Origin: Tetrahymena thermophila SB210
Lineage: Eukaryota; Ciliophora; Oligohymenophorea; Hymenostomatida; Tetrahymenidae
Direction of reading: 5' to 3'
DNA: 64,000 nucleotides
Assembly: GCF_000189635.1 (NCBI RefSeq)
Contig: NW_002476302.1
Span: forward strand, 307,973-371,972
The notes beneath the pieces are model-generated. The model had not been told where the DNA came from. It did no database searches and saw nothing but the letters and a program-made list of their open reading frames with translations. The translations under genes were made by a program, and so were the position numbers. Positions 1-12,300 of the stretch are shown piece by piece (the stretch's first letter is position 1; each line of letters opens with the position of its first letter).

Positions 1-946
1 GCACACGCTTTCCCACCTGCTGGAGGTAGTTTATTCAATAAAAGATATATTATTTTATAATAAATATTTTTTAGGTTTTGGCATGAACACAGGTTTACAG
101 GAAGTTCACAATTTAGCACATAAATTGAAACAAATTTATAAATATCCAGAACACTAAGAAAAAATATTGTAAACATACCATGATGAGAGAAAATAATTCG
201 TAACTGAAATATTGAATACAGCAAATAAATATTACAAAGTTTCGTTAGATATTGCTAAAATTATAGGGTTAAACGTAGAAAATTATTTTACCTTTAAGAA
301 AACACTTGATGTAGCATCACCATTCTTGCCAAAAAATTTATAGTAATTCATATGGAAGACGGGAATAAAAGTAATACGATTTTAATTTAAAATATATTAA
401 TGTATATTAATAAATAAATAGATTGGAAGCTACCCAGCTGAAATCTCTAACCCAGCTAAAATTAGTAAATAATTGGAAGGTAATACAGTCCCTCTAATCT
501 TTTATAAGGAAGATACTGAATTTAAGTATGATAAGGGATTTATAAGCTCTATTAAAACAAATCAAGATGATAAATCTTTATCTGGTCTACTTTTACCTCA
601 TATAATGATTAACTTCAAGGATAGATAAATAGCTTTGCGTTAGTTAGCAAACTATTTCTATGAAAATGAATCTGAAAGAGAAATAGTTTACACTGATAAA
701 AGCAGATAATCTCAAAATAAAAATTTAATTATGGTAGCACTTTATAAAAAAGGCTTTTAAAAGGAAAAGTTATAAAACTTTATTGAAAATTTAGATGAAC
801 TTTTTGTAAAACCAGATATAATTGTAGGTTGTGAAGCTTCTACTAATAGTTTTTATGAAGAAAAATTAGATAATCTCCTTAAAAATGATAAGCAGGTCAT
901 ACTTATAAGAAGTGATTCTATAATATTTGGTAGATATGAAATATGA
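1..946 (+). CDS. FAD-dependent (PHBH-fold) aromatic monooxygenase, C-terminal part
   Basis: The 5' end lies outside the window; 282 C-terminal codons are visible. Exons are 1-25, 75-370 and 422-946, closing at TGA 944-946. Joining exons 1 and 2 restores the FAD-contacting DG-type motif AHAFPPAGGFGMNTG, followed by QEVHNLAHKL. That is the hallmark of class A flavoprotein monooxygenases of the phenol/p-hydroxybenzoate hydroxylase and TfdB type, which use NAD(P)H and O2 to hydroxylate aromatic or phenolic compounds. The last ~40 residues (VILIRSDSIIFGRYE) resemble the thioredoxin-like C-terminal domain of phenol hydroxylases, where 'LVRPDG' precedes the end. Several TAA/TAG codons are read as Gln. 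The substrate cannot be inferred, and the NAD(P)H and GxGxxG regions lie upstream of the window. Confidence 0.85.
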
Positions 947-1799
947 AATAAATACTCTTAATTAAACACTTGAATTTTGCTTGTTATTTGTTATTGTATA
1001 TAATCAAAAATTAATTATTAAAAATTAGTTTATTTTTTATTCTTGAGAAATTTTTATTTAGTTTTAAATAATTTTTGTATAAAATTTAAAAGCCATTTTT
1101 TGTAAGCAATGAACAAATTAAAATAGAAAAATCTTGATAAATAAAGTTTTTAAATAGTAAACATACAAAATAAGTTAAAAAAAATAAAATATATTGATCT
1201 ACAATTTTTATTATGAAAATAGATAAATAGTAAGCTTAATGTTTAATACTTATGCCAAAGTAATTTAAAATAATGATTGAGATTGATCATTAAATTTTAT
1301 TAATTTACAAATAAAAAACATAAAAAAATTATGAATATTTTAATTAAAGTAGTACATTTTTTAAATATAAAGTAAACTTATAAATAATCATTTAATTTTT
1401 GTTTCAGTATAAGGTTGATTAAAGATAAATAAATATGGTTTCTTCATTAGTTATTTATTTATATAGTTTATTTAAAATTAATAGAATTTCATATAACGTT
1501 ATAATTAACTATTAGAGCTATATTAAAATATTTGTTTTATTTTGGTTAATTATCCTTATTTTTTATGTCAGATTAAATTTTTACAAATTTTTAGAATAGA
1601 TAGGTTGTCATTTAAATATTTATTTAGATCAGCTTTTACTGGCTTTCTATTTTAGATTGTTCTTTTTGTATAAGTTATTTCAGAAATTAGATATTACAAT
1701 AAATCCTTGCATAAAAATAATAAGTATGAGTTAGTTATATATAAGTTATGATTTCACCATTAAATACGAAATCTGAGATTCAGTAACCTCATAATATTC
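947..1799. other. Intergenic, A/T-rich, convergent gene ends
   Basis: This stretch lies between the 3' end of the monooxygenase and the 3' end of the minus-strand carrier gene. It is very A/T-rich, with stop codons in all frames and no motif I recognise. It presumably holds both 3' UTRs. Confidence 0.7.
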
Positions 1800-2708
1800 T
1801 CAAAAATATTACTTATTTTTTTCTTAAAAGAAATTATGTATTTCATCATACACTACCAAACAAAGAGAAGATCCAAAGCTTCTGAATATATTTGATGCAT
1901 TTCCAGAAAAAAATATCTTAATACCTCCTTATTTATAAAGCTTAATTGAACAGTCTATGCTGTTCTTGTACAATTTTTCTCCTCTTGCACTTTACATCAT
2001 CATTTTACGTTTTAATGTATCAGTAGGATAAGATATTGTTTCGCTAAAGACTACTACACACTATGCAAAGATATATTTCTTAATTAATAAATTCTCTTTG
2101 TTTTTGTTCTAGTTTAAAAATGCTACTTTGCCCCAATCATATAAACCAAAATACAGACTTCTATACATAAATATTCCAACTAGGCCAACAGTTAAACCTC
2201 TATATAGACCTCTCAATCCATCTTGATTGTATACCTTTGTAAGACAATCAAGGATACCATTAAATTAACGTTTTTTCTTATTATTGCCAATATCTACACC
2301 AAGGCGAGTTCTAGCAAAATCAAGAGGATAAATTAAAGCTTTTGATGAGCAACCTGCTAAACCACCAGCCATAAACTACCATAAAATATACTTATTCATT
2401 TACTAATTTGAATCAAAATTAAAAATCTTTGAATACAGCTCTTTGAAAGAAAAATTTAGTGCTTGGGATGGGAAGTAACGTATTATATTTACCATGTTTC
2501 CCCTCCATAGTGAAGGAATACCTTCTTCTTTTACACATCTTGAAAAGCAATCTACTATACCTTTATATGGTCTTAGCAAAGCTTAATTTTCTGACTGAGT
2601 TTATAGAAGAAGCTTAATTCTTTCTAGTGGAGCAGCAATAGTTTTAGAAAATGCCCCTGCAACTCCTCCCGATAAAAAATCAAGTATAAAAATGCTTTCT
2701 TTATTCAT
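1800..2708 (-). CDS. Mitochondrial carrier, ADP/ATP translocase type
   Basis: A single exon of 303 codons runs from CAT at 2706-2708 (reverse-strand ATG) to the reverse TGA at 1800-1802. The 302-residue protein has the three-fold mitochondrial carrier plan with all three signature motifs: [20 protein letters not shown] and [22 protein letters not shown] plus the third-repeat MMM strongly points to the ADP/ATP carrier branch, which exchanges matrix ATP for cytosolic ADP across the inner membrane. The family signature RRRMMM reads KRKMMM here, with two Arg-to-Lys changes. [25 protein letters not shown] matches the carrier's fourth-helix region. It could therefore be a diverged paralogue or a related adenine-nucleotide carrier. 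There is no intron and no N-terminal presequence, as usual for carriers. Confidence 0.92.
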
Positions 2709-3459
2709 TATAATGCTTGAATAATTTCTACTTTATTTGTTTTTTTTCTTCTTTATTTCTTAATTTATTTTTAGGTTTTTGTTTAATAAATGATTATAAT
2801 TAAAAACATTTAAGTTAAAAATTATAACCTTTTGTTTGAATAAATAGCTTATATGCAAAGAGTCAATTCATTAAAAATTTCTTATTTTTAATATAAGAAA
2901 TAGATATTTTCGGAAAAATATTGGAACTGGTTGATGATTTAATCAACGTAAACTCTATTTAAGTATATTTTTAAATTTATTTGTGGTAAATTATATTGTT
3001 CCAGATAAAATGTTCATATATACGTCAATATATTTTTACTTTCATTGAAATATGACCTCTAATTTGTGGAAATAGAATCTTTTTTAATCCAAAATATAAA
3101 AATTTTTTATGATCTATTTTTGGTATTTTAATTTAAAAACTTATTCAAAGTGCAAAAATAATGGTTAGTTCTTAAATTAAAAATTGATAGTTTAAAAATG
3201 ATTAAAATATTTTAAATTATTCGATTATAGATTTTGTTAATTGTTCATATTCAATAAAAATAGTATTTATTAGTGTAAGTAAGCAAAATGAAATTAAATA
3301 AAGAAAATTTGTAACATTAAAATATTCTTCTAGTTTCAAATAATAATTTATAGCCTATTAATAAGTTAATACAATATTTATTTATTATATTTATGTTAAT
3401 AAAATTTTTATAGAATTTAAGAAAAAATATAAAATATATAATTACATAAAATAAAACAA
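2709..3459. other. Intergenic, A/T-rich
   Basis: Between the 5' end of the carrier gene and the degenerate minus-strand coiled-coil ORF. I see only A/T-rich sequence with no ORF carrying a recognisable motif. The carrier promoter must lie near 2709-2900, but no element stands out. Confidence 0.6.
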
Positions 3460-3998
3460 ATTTAATAATTCTTATTGCTTATTAAGATCTACTTTCTTGA
3501 TTTATTAATTTAATTCTTTGAGTAATTCTTTTGTTTGATGAATAACTATAGAATATTTTGTAATTGCTGCTATTTTTTAATCTCTAAAAATATTAAATCG
3601 AGATAATTTAATAGGATGAATCTTTTTTTAGGGTTTTGTTGATTGTAAAAAATGGAATTAACTTTTAAATTTCAATTTACTAAGCTTTATTGATCTTTTG
3701 GACTTCATAATGAAGTTCTACTATCAAATTATTTTATTTCTTTTAACTCATTTTTTAAAGTTATCATTTATAATTTCAATTCTGAAATGTCTCCTTTTAG
3801 TTCTTATATATCATCTTTCAGTTCTACTATATCATCTTTAAGTTAAATAATATCTTCTTTCATTATTTTTATGTCTTTTTTTAGCAAATTAAATGTTTTT
3901 TTATGTTATGCGATCTCTTTTTGTTAAGAAATTAAATTTTATATTAACAATAAAGAAGGCGAATTAATTCTTTTTTATTACTTTTAAATAAAACACAT
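3460..3998 (-). pseudogene. Degenerate or orphan coiled-coil gene
   Basis: Reading leftward from an ATG at 3996-3998, a 97-residue ORF ends at TGA 3705-3707. Its second half is a clear heptad repeat (EDIIQLKDDIVELKDDIQEL and following), so a coiled coil is certain if the ORF is translated. Coding-like text continues past the TGA in other frames: about 3700-3620 gives VQKINKAQQIEIQKL, and about 3590-3460 gives IVIHQTKELLKELNQQIKKV, also heptad-like. I found no GT-AG introns that would join these pieces, so frame decay of a once longer gene is the simplest reading. An unrecognised spliced small gene is the alternative. No family was recognised. Confidence 0.45.
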
Positions 3999-5066
3999 TA
4001 ATAATTTTCCTAACATATAACAATCTTTTTTAAACAAAATAATTATAAATATATTTATATATTTTCTCATTTTCATTCTAATAAAGTTAAACATTAGTTT
4101 GAATTTTCTTATTCCTATTATACTTTATTTTGAATGCAAAAAAATATTTATTATTATGTTGCAAAACATATGTAATTCCTTCTGAAAACTTAAAATTGGA
4201 AAATAAATACTCAAAATCTTTTTAAGAGAAGCGAGTAATATTAAATTTATTAATTTATTTAAAACTTTAATCATAAGATAAAAATTCAAGTAAACTTTTT
4301 AAATATTTTCAAATTTTTATGATTTTTCCTTAAATTTAATTAGCAAATTTTATCTATTTAGGAAAAAATATTTTTGTTTTAATTAATTTAATAAATATGG
4401 AATTCTTTTATGAAGAATAAAAATAAATTTAGAATAATTTATATAATAATAAAACATAATTATTTGAAAAAGAAATTGAATCAATAATCCTGAAAAACAA
4501 AATAAATATAAAAGCTTAAGAAATACTCCTTGCTTGCTTTATAAAAATAAAATGATTATATTTAAATGTAATATAATAAAAAATTGTGGTATTATAAAAT
4601 TAAAGAATTTAAATAGATTTTTCAGCTTAAATTAATTGAATGACACATTACTTTGAATATAAACTAAATAATAAAATTAATTTATTTTTAAAATTTAAAT
4701 TAATTATTTTTTATGTCAGAAATTTCCAAACTTTGTTTAATTATTTTTTCATTAAAATAAAAAAGTTGAAAAAATTTGTTCGTTTTCAAGTTTCAAAAGT
4801 AATCAAATAAGATTTTGATAGATAAAGATTGGTTTATTTTATTTGTTTGTTTGACCGCATTTTATTGGTAAAGAGTGAGATAATGCAAATAATTTGAACA
4901 CGCATGTACGCATATACACATATTCAATAAATAATACTTTATATTTAGAACGCCAAATAGATATTGAAAATATTATTTATTAAAAGTTAATTTTGTAATA
5001 AAATTAGTCAGATTTAAGAAAATATATTTTTAGATAGAGCTATATATAATATTAGGTTAAATTAAA
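3999..5066. other. Intergenic, A/T-rich
   Basis: Upstream region of the TBC gene. It is extremely A/T-rich with no coding signal on either strand. A slightly less A/T-rich patch at 4850-4925 (alternating CATGTACGCATATACACA-like text) precedes the start of the TBC gene by about 150 bases and may belong to its promoter. Confidence 0.55.
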
Positions 5067-7663
5067 ATGTTTTCTGAAGATAATATAATTTCCAGTGCTA
5101 AAGTAGAAACTGATAAGAAAAGTGAATTGTAAGTTATCATAAATATTTAATTTAATTAATAAAATTCTGTTCTAATATAAAATATATTTTTACATTATTC
5201 AATAAACTAACTAGCCCAGATGTAGAAGAATCCTTTTCTTATGAAAATTTTGAAAAATATATTTTGAACTCAAAGGAAAATTTCACTAATCTTTTGAGCT
5301 ATATTAGGAAGATTGAATTGTAGGATTTATAGATTCGTTTTAATGCATGGAGAATACTTCTTGGTGTATTAAAAGCAGATAGTTCTGATGAAGAAAAAAA
5401 ATAACAAATTGAAAAAGACAGATAAACCTATAAAGAACTTTGGGAAAAGTTTAAAGCAAAGTAATAACCACAAGAAGTTGATAAACCAAAGCCTGTGGCT
5501 AATCCTTTAATGAAAAATACATAAAATGTAACAAATTATATTTAAGATAGAAATAAATTATCAAGTTTATAAATTAAAAAACGAATTTTATAAAAAAGAG
5601 TCCCTGGAATGGATATTTTGAAGACAATGAACTAAGAAGCGATATTAAAAAAGATGTTGAAAGAACCTACTAAGATAAATAGTTTTTCGTCAATTTAAAA
5701 ATAAAGAATATGCTTACTAATGTATTGTTTGTTTTCTGTAAAAAAAATTCTGACGTTTCATACAAATAAGGTAAAATATAATTTACTACTTAAAAGATAT
5801 GCAAGATAAAATTATTAAATTAATTAGGTATGAATGAAGTAGCTGCATCATTTATTATAGTTTACTTTGTTGAAGCTTTGTACATTTAAAAGCACTAGCA
5901 AGAAGCTGGAGCAAGCTAAAGATCTTTAGAAATGGCTTAATTTATGATGAATATGAATTATGCTGAAGCAGATATTTACACTCTATTCAGTAAAATGATG
6001 GACATTGGGCATTTAGAAATGTTTAGACCATATTTGGCTGAAAATAGCAAAAAGAAATAAGAATATAATATAAATTCTAAGAAATCCCAAGCAATTCTTC
6101 TTCGTATATCTAAAATTTAGGATAACTACTTAAAGATTGTAGATTTGGAGCTATTCAAGCATATGAAATTATTGAATGTTGAGTTTTAAATCTTTTTATT
6201 GAGATGGATTAGATGTGTTCACACCAGAGAATATCATCTTGATGATTCTTTTAAGATTTGGGATAATATATTCTATGAATATTTCTTAAATCCTACTATT
6301 GAAAATGATTTCTTTTTAATTGACTGTATATGCTTGGCTATGATGCAATATGTTAGAGGATAACGTAAATACATTTCTTAATACTTTTATCATTTTTTTT
6401 TAAAATAATTCTTTTTAGTAATGGAAAAGGAGGAACAAGCAGATTGCCTTTAAAGATTCTTAAAGTACCCTCCTGTAGAAAACATTAAGCCAATTGTTGA
6501 TGTTGCTTTCAAAATAAAAGGTATTTATAAAAAATGTTTTAAATGATTAACTCTCTTAATAAAATAGATATTATTACTAAGGGTTTGAATGAAAAAGAAG
6601 GTCTCTACCTTTAATCTTTGTAAATTAAAGAACAGGATAAAGAAGAAAATAGAGTTGTAAAAACCAAACAATAAGGCAATAAGAATTTAATATTATTTTC
6701 TAGTGGATTTGCCTCCAAATCTTCTAATATAAGCTAGGCTTCATCAACTATTAAAGATATTTAAATTTAAGCAAAAAAAACAAGAAAGGGTATTTTTGAA
6801 GAAAATAGCGATGGAGAAATAGAAGATGATTAAAAAGAAGAATAATCACCTTCAAAACCTGCTTAAGAAACTCATGCAAAATCTGAAGAACCTCATGGAA
6901 AGTAATAAAAAAAGAAAATTGATCTTAGTGATGATGAAGATGAAGATTACAAACCAGCATAGAAAAACCCTTCAGGAGTTGGTTTCCCAGTAGCTTCATT
7001 TTCTAATAAAGCTGCATCTATTGAAACAAATTAAAACCAAAAAAAGAAACCCAGACCAGTAGTTTTCCCTGATTTTTAAAAAGAAGAAAGAGAATAAGAA
7101 GCTGAAAAACCAGCTTTTGTTCCTCCTTATTAGCAATAAAAATAATAATCACAACCAAAAGAAGAACAATAACCCATCATTGCATAATCTAATACAAATA
7201 AATTTAACGAGTCTCCCTTATTTGAAAATTCCAACAGTAGTGTTGGAGGAGTTTACTTCAAATCTACTGAAATATCTAACATGACCAAAAAATTAGGAAG
7301 CTCACTTGATATTCTAAACTATATATTTTCTAAGTATTATTTTATTAATTTTATTTAAATTTTTTGAGAATTAATTATTCTAATTTTTACACAAATAGGG
7401 ATTTGAAAAATGAAAATTTAAAAAAGGCAATAGAAGATATTGAATTTATAGAAAGAGAACTTAAGAAGAAAGTCAACCCTTCTTAACCTCCTATTTTTTC
7501 AACCTCTCAAACAGTTTCTAACTAAAGCTTTGTAACAAGCAGCAGCTAAAAGAACAAGCCTATACTTTTCAGTAGTGGCACATAGGAAGAAAAACCTAAA
7601 AACTCAGTTAAAATTTAACAATCTACAGGTTTTGTTGTGTATAAAACTAACTTAAATGAATGA
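5067..7663 (+). CDS. TBC1D5: TBC-domain Rab GTPase-activating protein, TBC1D5-like
   Basis: Seven exons (introns 5129-5214, 5528-5598, 5771-5827, 6365-6418, 6521-6567, 7334-7398) give 738 residues. The TBC domain (about residues 25-430) begins with FNAWRILLGVL and has SPWNGYFEDNELRSDIKKD, which matches the TBC1D5 'WNKYFQDNELR' block. The arginine finger lies in IKKDVERT and the glutamine finger in YKQGMNEVAA, so it should be catalytically competent. FLLRWIRCVHTREYHLDD...WDNIF is the C-terminal half of the fold. The last ~300 residues are low-complexity Ser/Pro/Lys/Gln with acidic patches and a short coiled coil (LKNENLKKAIEDIEFIEREL). TBC1D5 orthologues inactivate Rab7 with retromer on endosomes; that role here is inferred from similarity. 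Confidence 0.9.
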
Positions 7664-8039
7664 AAGAAAGAGCTTAATTTTTAGTTATTTTATATAATTA
7701 TTTATAAATTTGTGTAACATAGTAATTTGTAAATATTGCTAAAATTCTGTTTGTACAAAGTTTTTTTGTTTGCAGTTGGCAATTAAAATAAAATAAAATT
7801 ATTCTTAATAAATATATTGATAGATTCAATCAAATTGATTTAAGAAATTTTAACACGAATTAATTTATGTAAATAATTATGTTGATTTAGCTAGTAAATA
7901 ATAAATAGATCAATTCTAAAAATAAATTTAATTTATTAATACTTGAAAAGTAATTTAGATAATATCTATCTAACAAAATACTCTATTTAAAAATTTAATC
8001 TTATTAAATAAACTTTTAAATTAGTCAAACAAACTGTAA
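7664..8039. other. Short intergenic spacer
   Basis: A/T-rich spacer of 376 bases between two head-to-tail genes. It must hold the TBC gene 3' UTR and the DCTN5 promoter. No element is recognisable. Confidence 0.6.
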
Positions 8040-8946
8040 ATGGAACAATAGCCAATTTATTATGACCCTAGCTTATATTATGAAACTTAAACTGGTAATA
8101 AACTCTGTAAAAAGAATTTGATCAGAGGAAGTGATAATATTTTCATTTATGGCAAAGTTATTATGCAATAGAAAAATATAATTAGGGGTGATTTAGGTAG
8201 AATAAATTTAGGAAAGTATTTAATTTTATGTGAAGGAGTTACTCTAAGACCCAGTTATTAAGTTTAAGCGAACGAGTAATAAAAATTTACTTTTTTTTTT
8301 CATGTATAAAAATGTTAAATCCAACTTTGCTTTGTTGAGGCTTTTTGTTATTTGAGCAAATAATGTCTTTCTACGTTTTTCAAAACAAAATTTTAAATGC
8401 GACTTGTCAAAATTATTTTTTTAAACATATTTTGTAATTATATAAAGTCAAATTAAGTATTCCCACATCACTATTGGTGACTACGTTATAATAGATTCAA
8501 ACAGCATTATATAAGCACAAAAAATTGGATCTAATGTGCACATTGGAAAAAACTGCATTATTGTAATAGATTCAGAATAAAAATATCTAATTTCTTTGTG
8601 AGATTTGAAATAAATTAATTAATTTAATTAATAAATTATAAAGGGCCACAGAGCAAATATAAGTGATAACGTTAAAATACTTGATGACACAATTATTCCA
8701 CCAGATACAGTTATTCCACCTTATACTGTTTATGGAGGAAAGCCAGGTAATTTTTATTAATTATTTAGCTGCTTTGATATCAATTTACTTTAAATAGCAA
8801 GATATATTGCAGAGCTTCCAGAAACTGTCAGCTATATTCATAGAGAGCAGGCTATTAAATATTATAAGTCTTTTTAACCCAAAAGAACAAGTGACACAAA
8901 AGAATTTTAATTTTCTTCAATTTAAGGATCAACTGTCTAATAATGA
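8040..8946 (+). CDS. DCTN5: Dynactin subunit 5 (p25), left-handed beta-helix protein
   Basis: Exons 8040-8261, 8458-8562, 8644-8746 and 8798-8946 give 192 residues, close to the usual ~182. The order of motifs follows p25 closely: ETQTGNKL, KNIIRGDLGRINLGKY, HITIGDYVIID, IGSNVHIGKNCII, DNVKILDDTIIPPDT, IPPYTVYGGKPARYIAELPE. The hexapeptide pattern (I/V/L at i, small residue at i+2) predicts a left-handed beta-helix. p25 caps the pointed end of the dynactin filament with p27, p62 and Arp11 and helps dynein bind endosomal cargo. The first intron donor that keeps phase is GTTTAAG, weaker than the GTA(A/T)-type used elsewhere. A GTAATA lies 14 bases downstream but would break the frame. Confidence 0.9.
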
Positions 8947-9348
8947 TTAAATTAAAATTAATTATTGCTATTTCTAAATTTTATTCATGTCTATATTTTA
9001 CTTGCAAATTATTTCATAAAACGAACACAATAAAAAATTATTTATTATAATCAACTTCATAATTTTACTTTTTTTAAGTCTAATTTAGTTAAATTTAAGA
9101 TTATACGCCAAAATATTTTTGAATTTGTTTTTAATTATTGGCATTAATTAATTAACTTTTAATTCAAATCTTAATTTTCAAAAAAAAAAAAAAATTAAAT
9201 TTTTATCAAAATACAAAATTTATTTATTTGAAATTAAACTTCAAGATAGAAGTTAAAGTAGAATTAGAACATTATTGTTATCCTTATTCACTCTTCAAGT
9301 CAAATAGAGGTAAATAATCATAGAATATCCTATTCAACTGAATATAAT
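8947..9348. other. Intergenic, A/T-rich
   Basis: 402 bases between the DCTN5 and kinesin genes. It includes a run of 16 A at about 9180-9196. No coding signal. Confidence 0.6.
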
Positions 9349-12300
9349 ATGACTGATTCAGTATCTGTCACTAGTATGAGTGAGGATGAAAGAGACATCC
9401 AACCAATTAAGAAAATTAAAAAAAACCCTAAAAAAGATGAAATGAAAGTCTTTCTTAGAATAAGACCTTAAGACAATCTAGACTAAAGAGGTATGTAATC
9501 ATCTCATCTGCATATTATTTTTACATTTATTATTAATATTAGGCCCTATTGGAGTTAATGAGTAAGAAAGATGCATAATGGGAATATCAAATGATGAATA
9601 TCTTAATTAAAAAATAGAAGAGTTTAGAGGATTGAAATTCAACAAAATATTTAAAGAAGATTGCTCTTAAGATGAATTTTACAATGATGTAATAGCTCCT
9701 ATTCTTCCAGACATATTTAATTCTAGTAAAAATATTATTTGATATCTTTTTATTAAATAATATCACAATTAATATAGAAAAAAGTTCATTGATATTTGCA
9801 TATGGTGTAACAAATAGTGGCAAAACTCATTCTATTTTGGGTTCAAGAAAGTATAATTAAAATGGTGATGGAATTTTGCCAAGGGTCTTATTTTTTTTAG
9901 TTGAAGCCAAAAAACTTATTAAGCAATAGATTCAATAAAAAGTAGATTTCAATGATGATGGAATTTTCTCTGAAAATAAGATAACAATAGATGGCATTAC
10001 AATAGATTTAAAAAATTTCATTTTTCATTCTCATAATCATCATCATAAATTATAAGACATTAATATTTTGTTTGAAAATTTTGAAATTTATAATGAGGAT
10101 ATATTTGATTTATAAACTGTTTAAGTATAATCGCAACCTTAATCTTTATAGCTAAATAATACATTTCACAACACTCTTAGTCAGTAACTAAATACAGATC
10201 ATAAGAAAGAAAAAAGGAGTGCAAGTAAAAGAAATACAGCTTAAAAGAACAAGCTGAAAATAAAGGAAAAATTTAACAAAAAAATCTACATCAAAGGTAA
10301 AATATAAATATTATGTGTGATTTTATAAATTATTTAACTTTTTTAAATGTTATTTAAACAGATTTGATAACAAATGAGGTAGATAGCTTTGAGTAAATTA
10401 ACTGGTTGATCAAAAATGCAATTGAAAATAGATAAGTTCGAAATAATAATGTTAACTAAAATTCAAGTAGGTCTTAATGCTGCTTTAAAATAAGAGTAAA
10501 ATTTACATATTGCAATTCTCTTTATAGTTAAATCGAAGAAGAGGCAAGTTTACTCATTTTAGATCTAGCAGGTGCTGAAAGAGCTAAAAAAACAAATAAC
10601 ACAGGATCAAAAATGACAGAGTCTTGTCACATAAATAAGACATTGTTATGTTTAGGAAACTGTATTAGATCCTTGAGGAATGGGGATGAAAATATACCTT
10701 ATAGAGAATCCAAACTTACAAGAATATTGAATGAATATTTTGTAGATCAAAATAATGTATTGATGATAGTTCATATACACCCAGGAATAAGTTATACAGA
10801 AGAAAATATTAATGTTTTAAAATATGCTGCTATAGGCCTAGAGGCAAAACTAAAGGCAGCTGCTACTATTTATGAAGGATCATCTAAACATTCATTTTTA
10901 TTGATGGATAGTGCATAGAAATCTATGAGAAACGACAAATCGATTATCAGTAACATCTCATATGATGCTAGAAGCAATTACAGAGACTATTAAAGCATAG
11001 ATTAAGATTAATTTTTTCCTTAAATTGATAATTTTGCGAATAATACAAACTATATCCGTACTAATTATTTTACACAAAGCGACCAAAAGAGTAATAAAGG
11101 AGGAATAAGAAACATTCATTAAAATGATTATTACTAAATTTAGAATTCTGATGGATAACTTATACTTGACTAAGCGATGTAATTATTAATTCAATCAAAT
11201 TCAAATAATTATTGATTAAATTTTTTATAATTTAATTAGGAATTAAGAGATGGCAAAAACTTTGGAAGAAGAAAAAAAAAGTTTAGAAGAGAAGTATAAA
11301 AAAGAGATGGAAATCAAAGAAATCATTCAGTAACAAAAGAGGGCAATTGAAAATTACGACTTATAGTTTGAAAATATGATCAATGAAGAAAATAATAAAT
11401 TAAAATTGGGTTAAAGCTTATTAAATATATTTAAAGTACCAGATTAAATTATGTATGGTGAATTAACTGAGGATCAAGTTAACTAGGATTACTTAGAATA
11501 AATCAAGAGATTTTCAGATAATCAATTAAACTCTTCTAATAACAGTTAAAGAGAGATAATTAGAATATCTTCTTAGAAATTTAAAAATAGTTCAAATAAA
11601 AACATAGACAAAACTTAAGAAAAGTATTAATAAACAGGAGGAGGTTATTAAGATAATTAATAGACATTTGGTAAAACACCATATTAAAGTTAGGAATTGG
11701 TAGAAAGAAAAAATGAAATAATTGATTAAGTTAATAAAGAGTAAGAAAGTGATCATAAATTCTACATTAGGGATAAAAATAGTACTCATTCACTGAGATT
11801 AAATGAAGAAGATATGAAACTAATTAGCTAGCAAAATAAAAAATACAGTTTTGATAGCTAAAACTCTATTTTAAATTATAAAGAAAATATTTAAATTGCA
11901 TCTAATTTATATAGAGATGCTTCAAGTAAATACCAATAAGATGAAATGTTTTCATCGAAAAGTAATTCAATCAATTAAAAATAAATAAATTTTAGTTAAG
12001 CATCAATTTAAAACAATCATAAAGAAAGAAACAGTCAAAACAGTCTTTCTGATTTACAAATACATTAAATTAGAAAGAACTAATAATCTACAAGCAATCA
12101 GAAAGAGATGATAGATGAATAATCAAATCTTTTTAGCTAGAAATTGAGTTAGGGTGATTCAAGTATGATTAAAAATAGCAAGCAAATGGAAGTAGAATTA
12201 TTAAAACCAGATTAAGAGAGAAAAGTTGACATGGAAAATGAATTGGAGTAATTTTCTAAAGATAAACCTTCAGCTAAGAAAAGTTCACTGAAAGTAAAAG

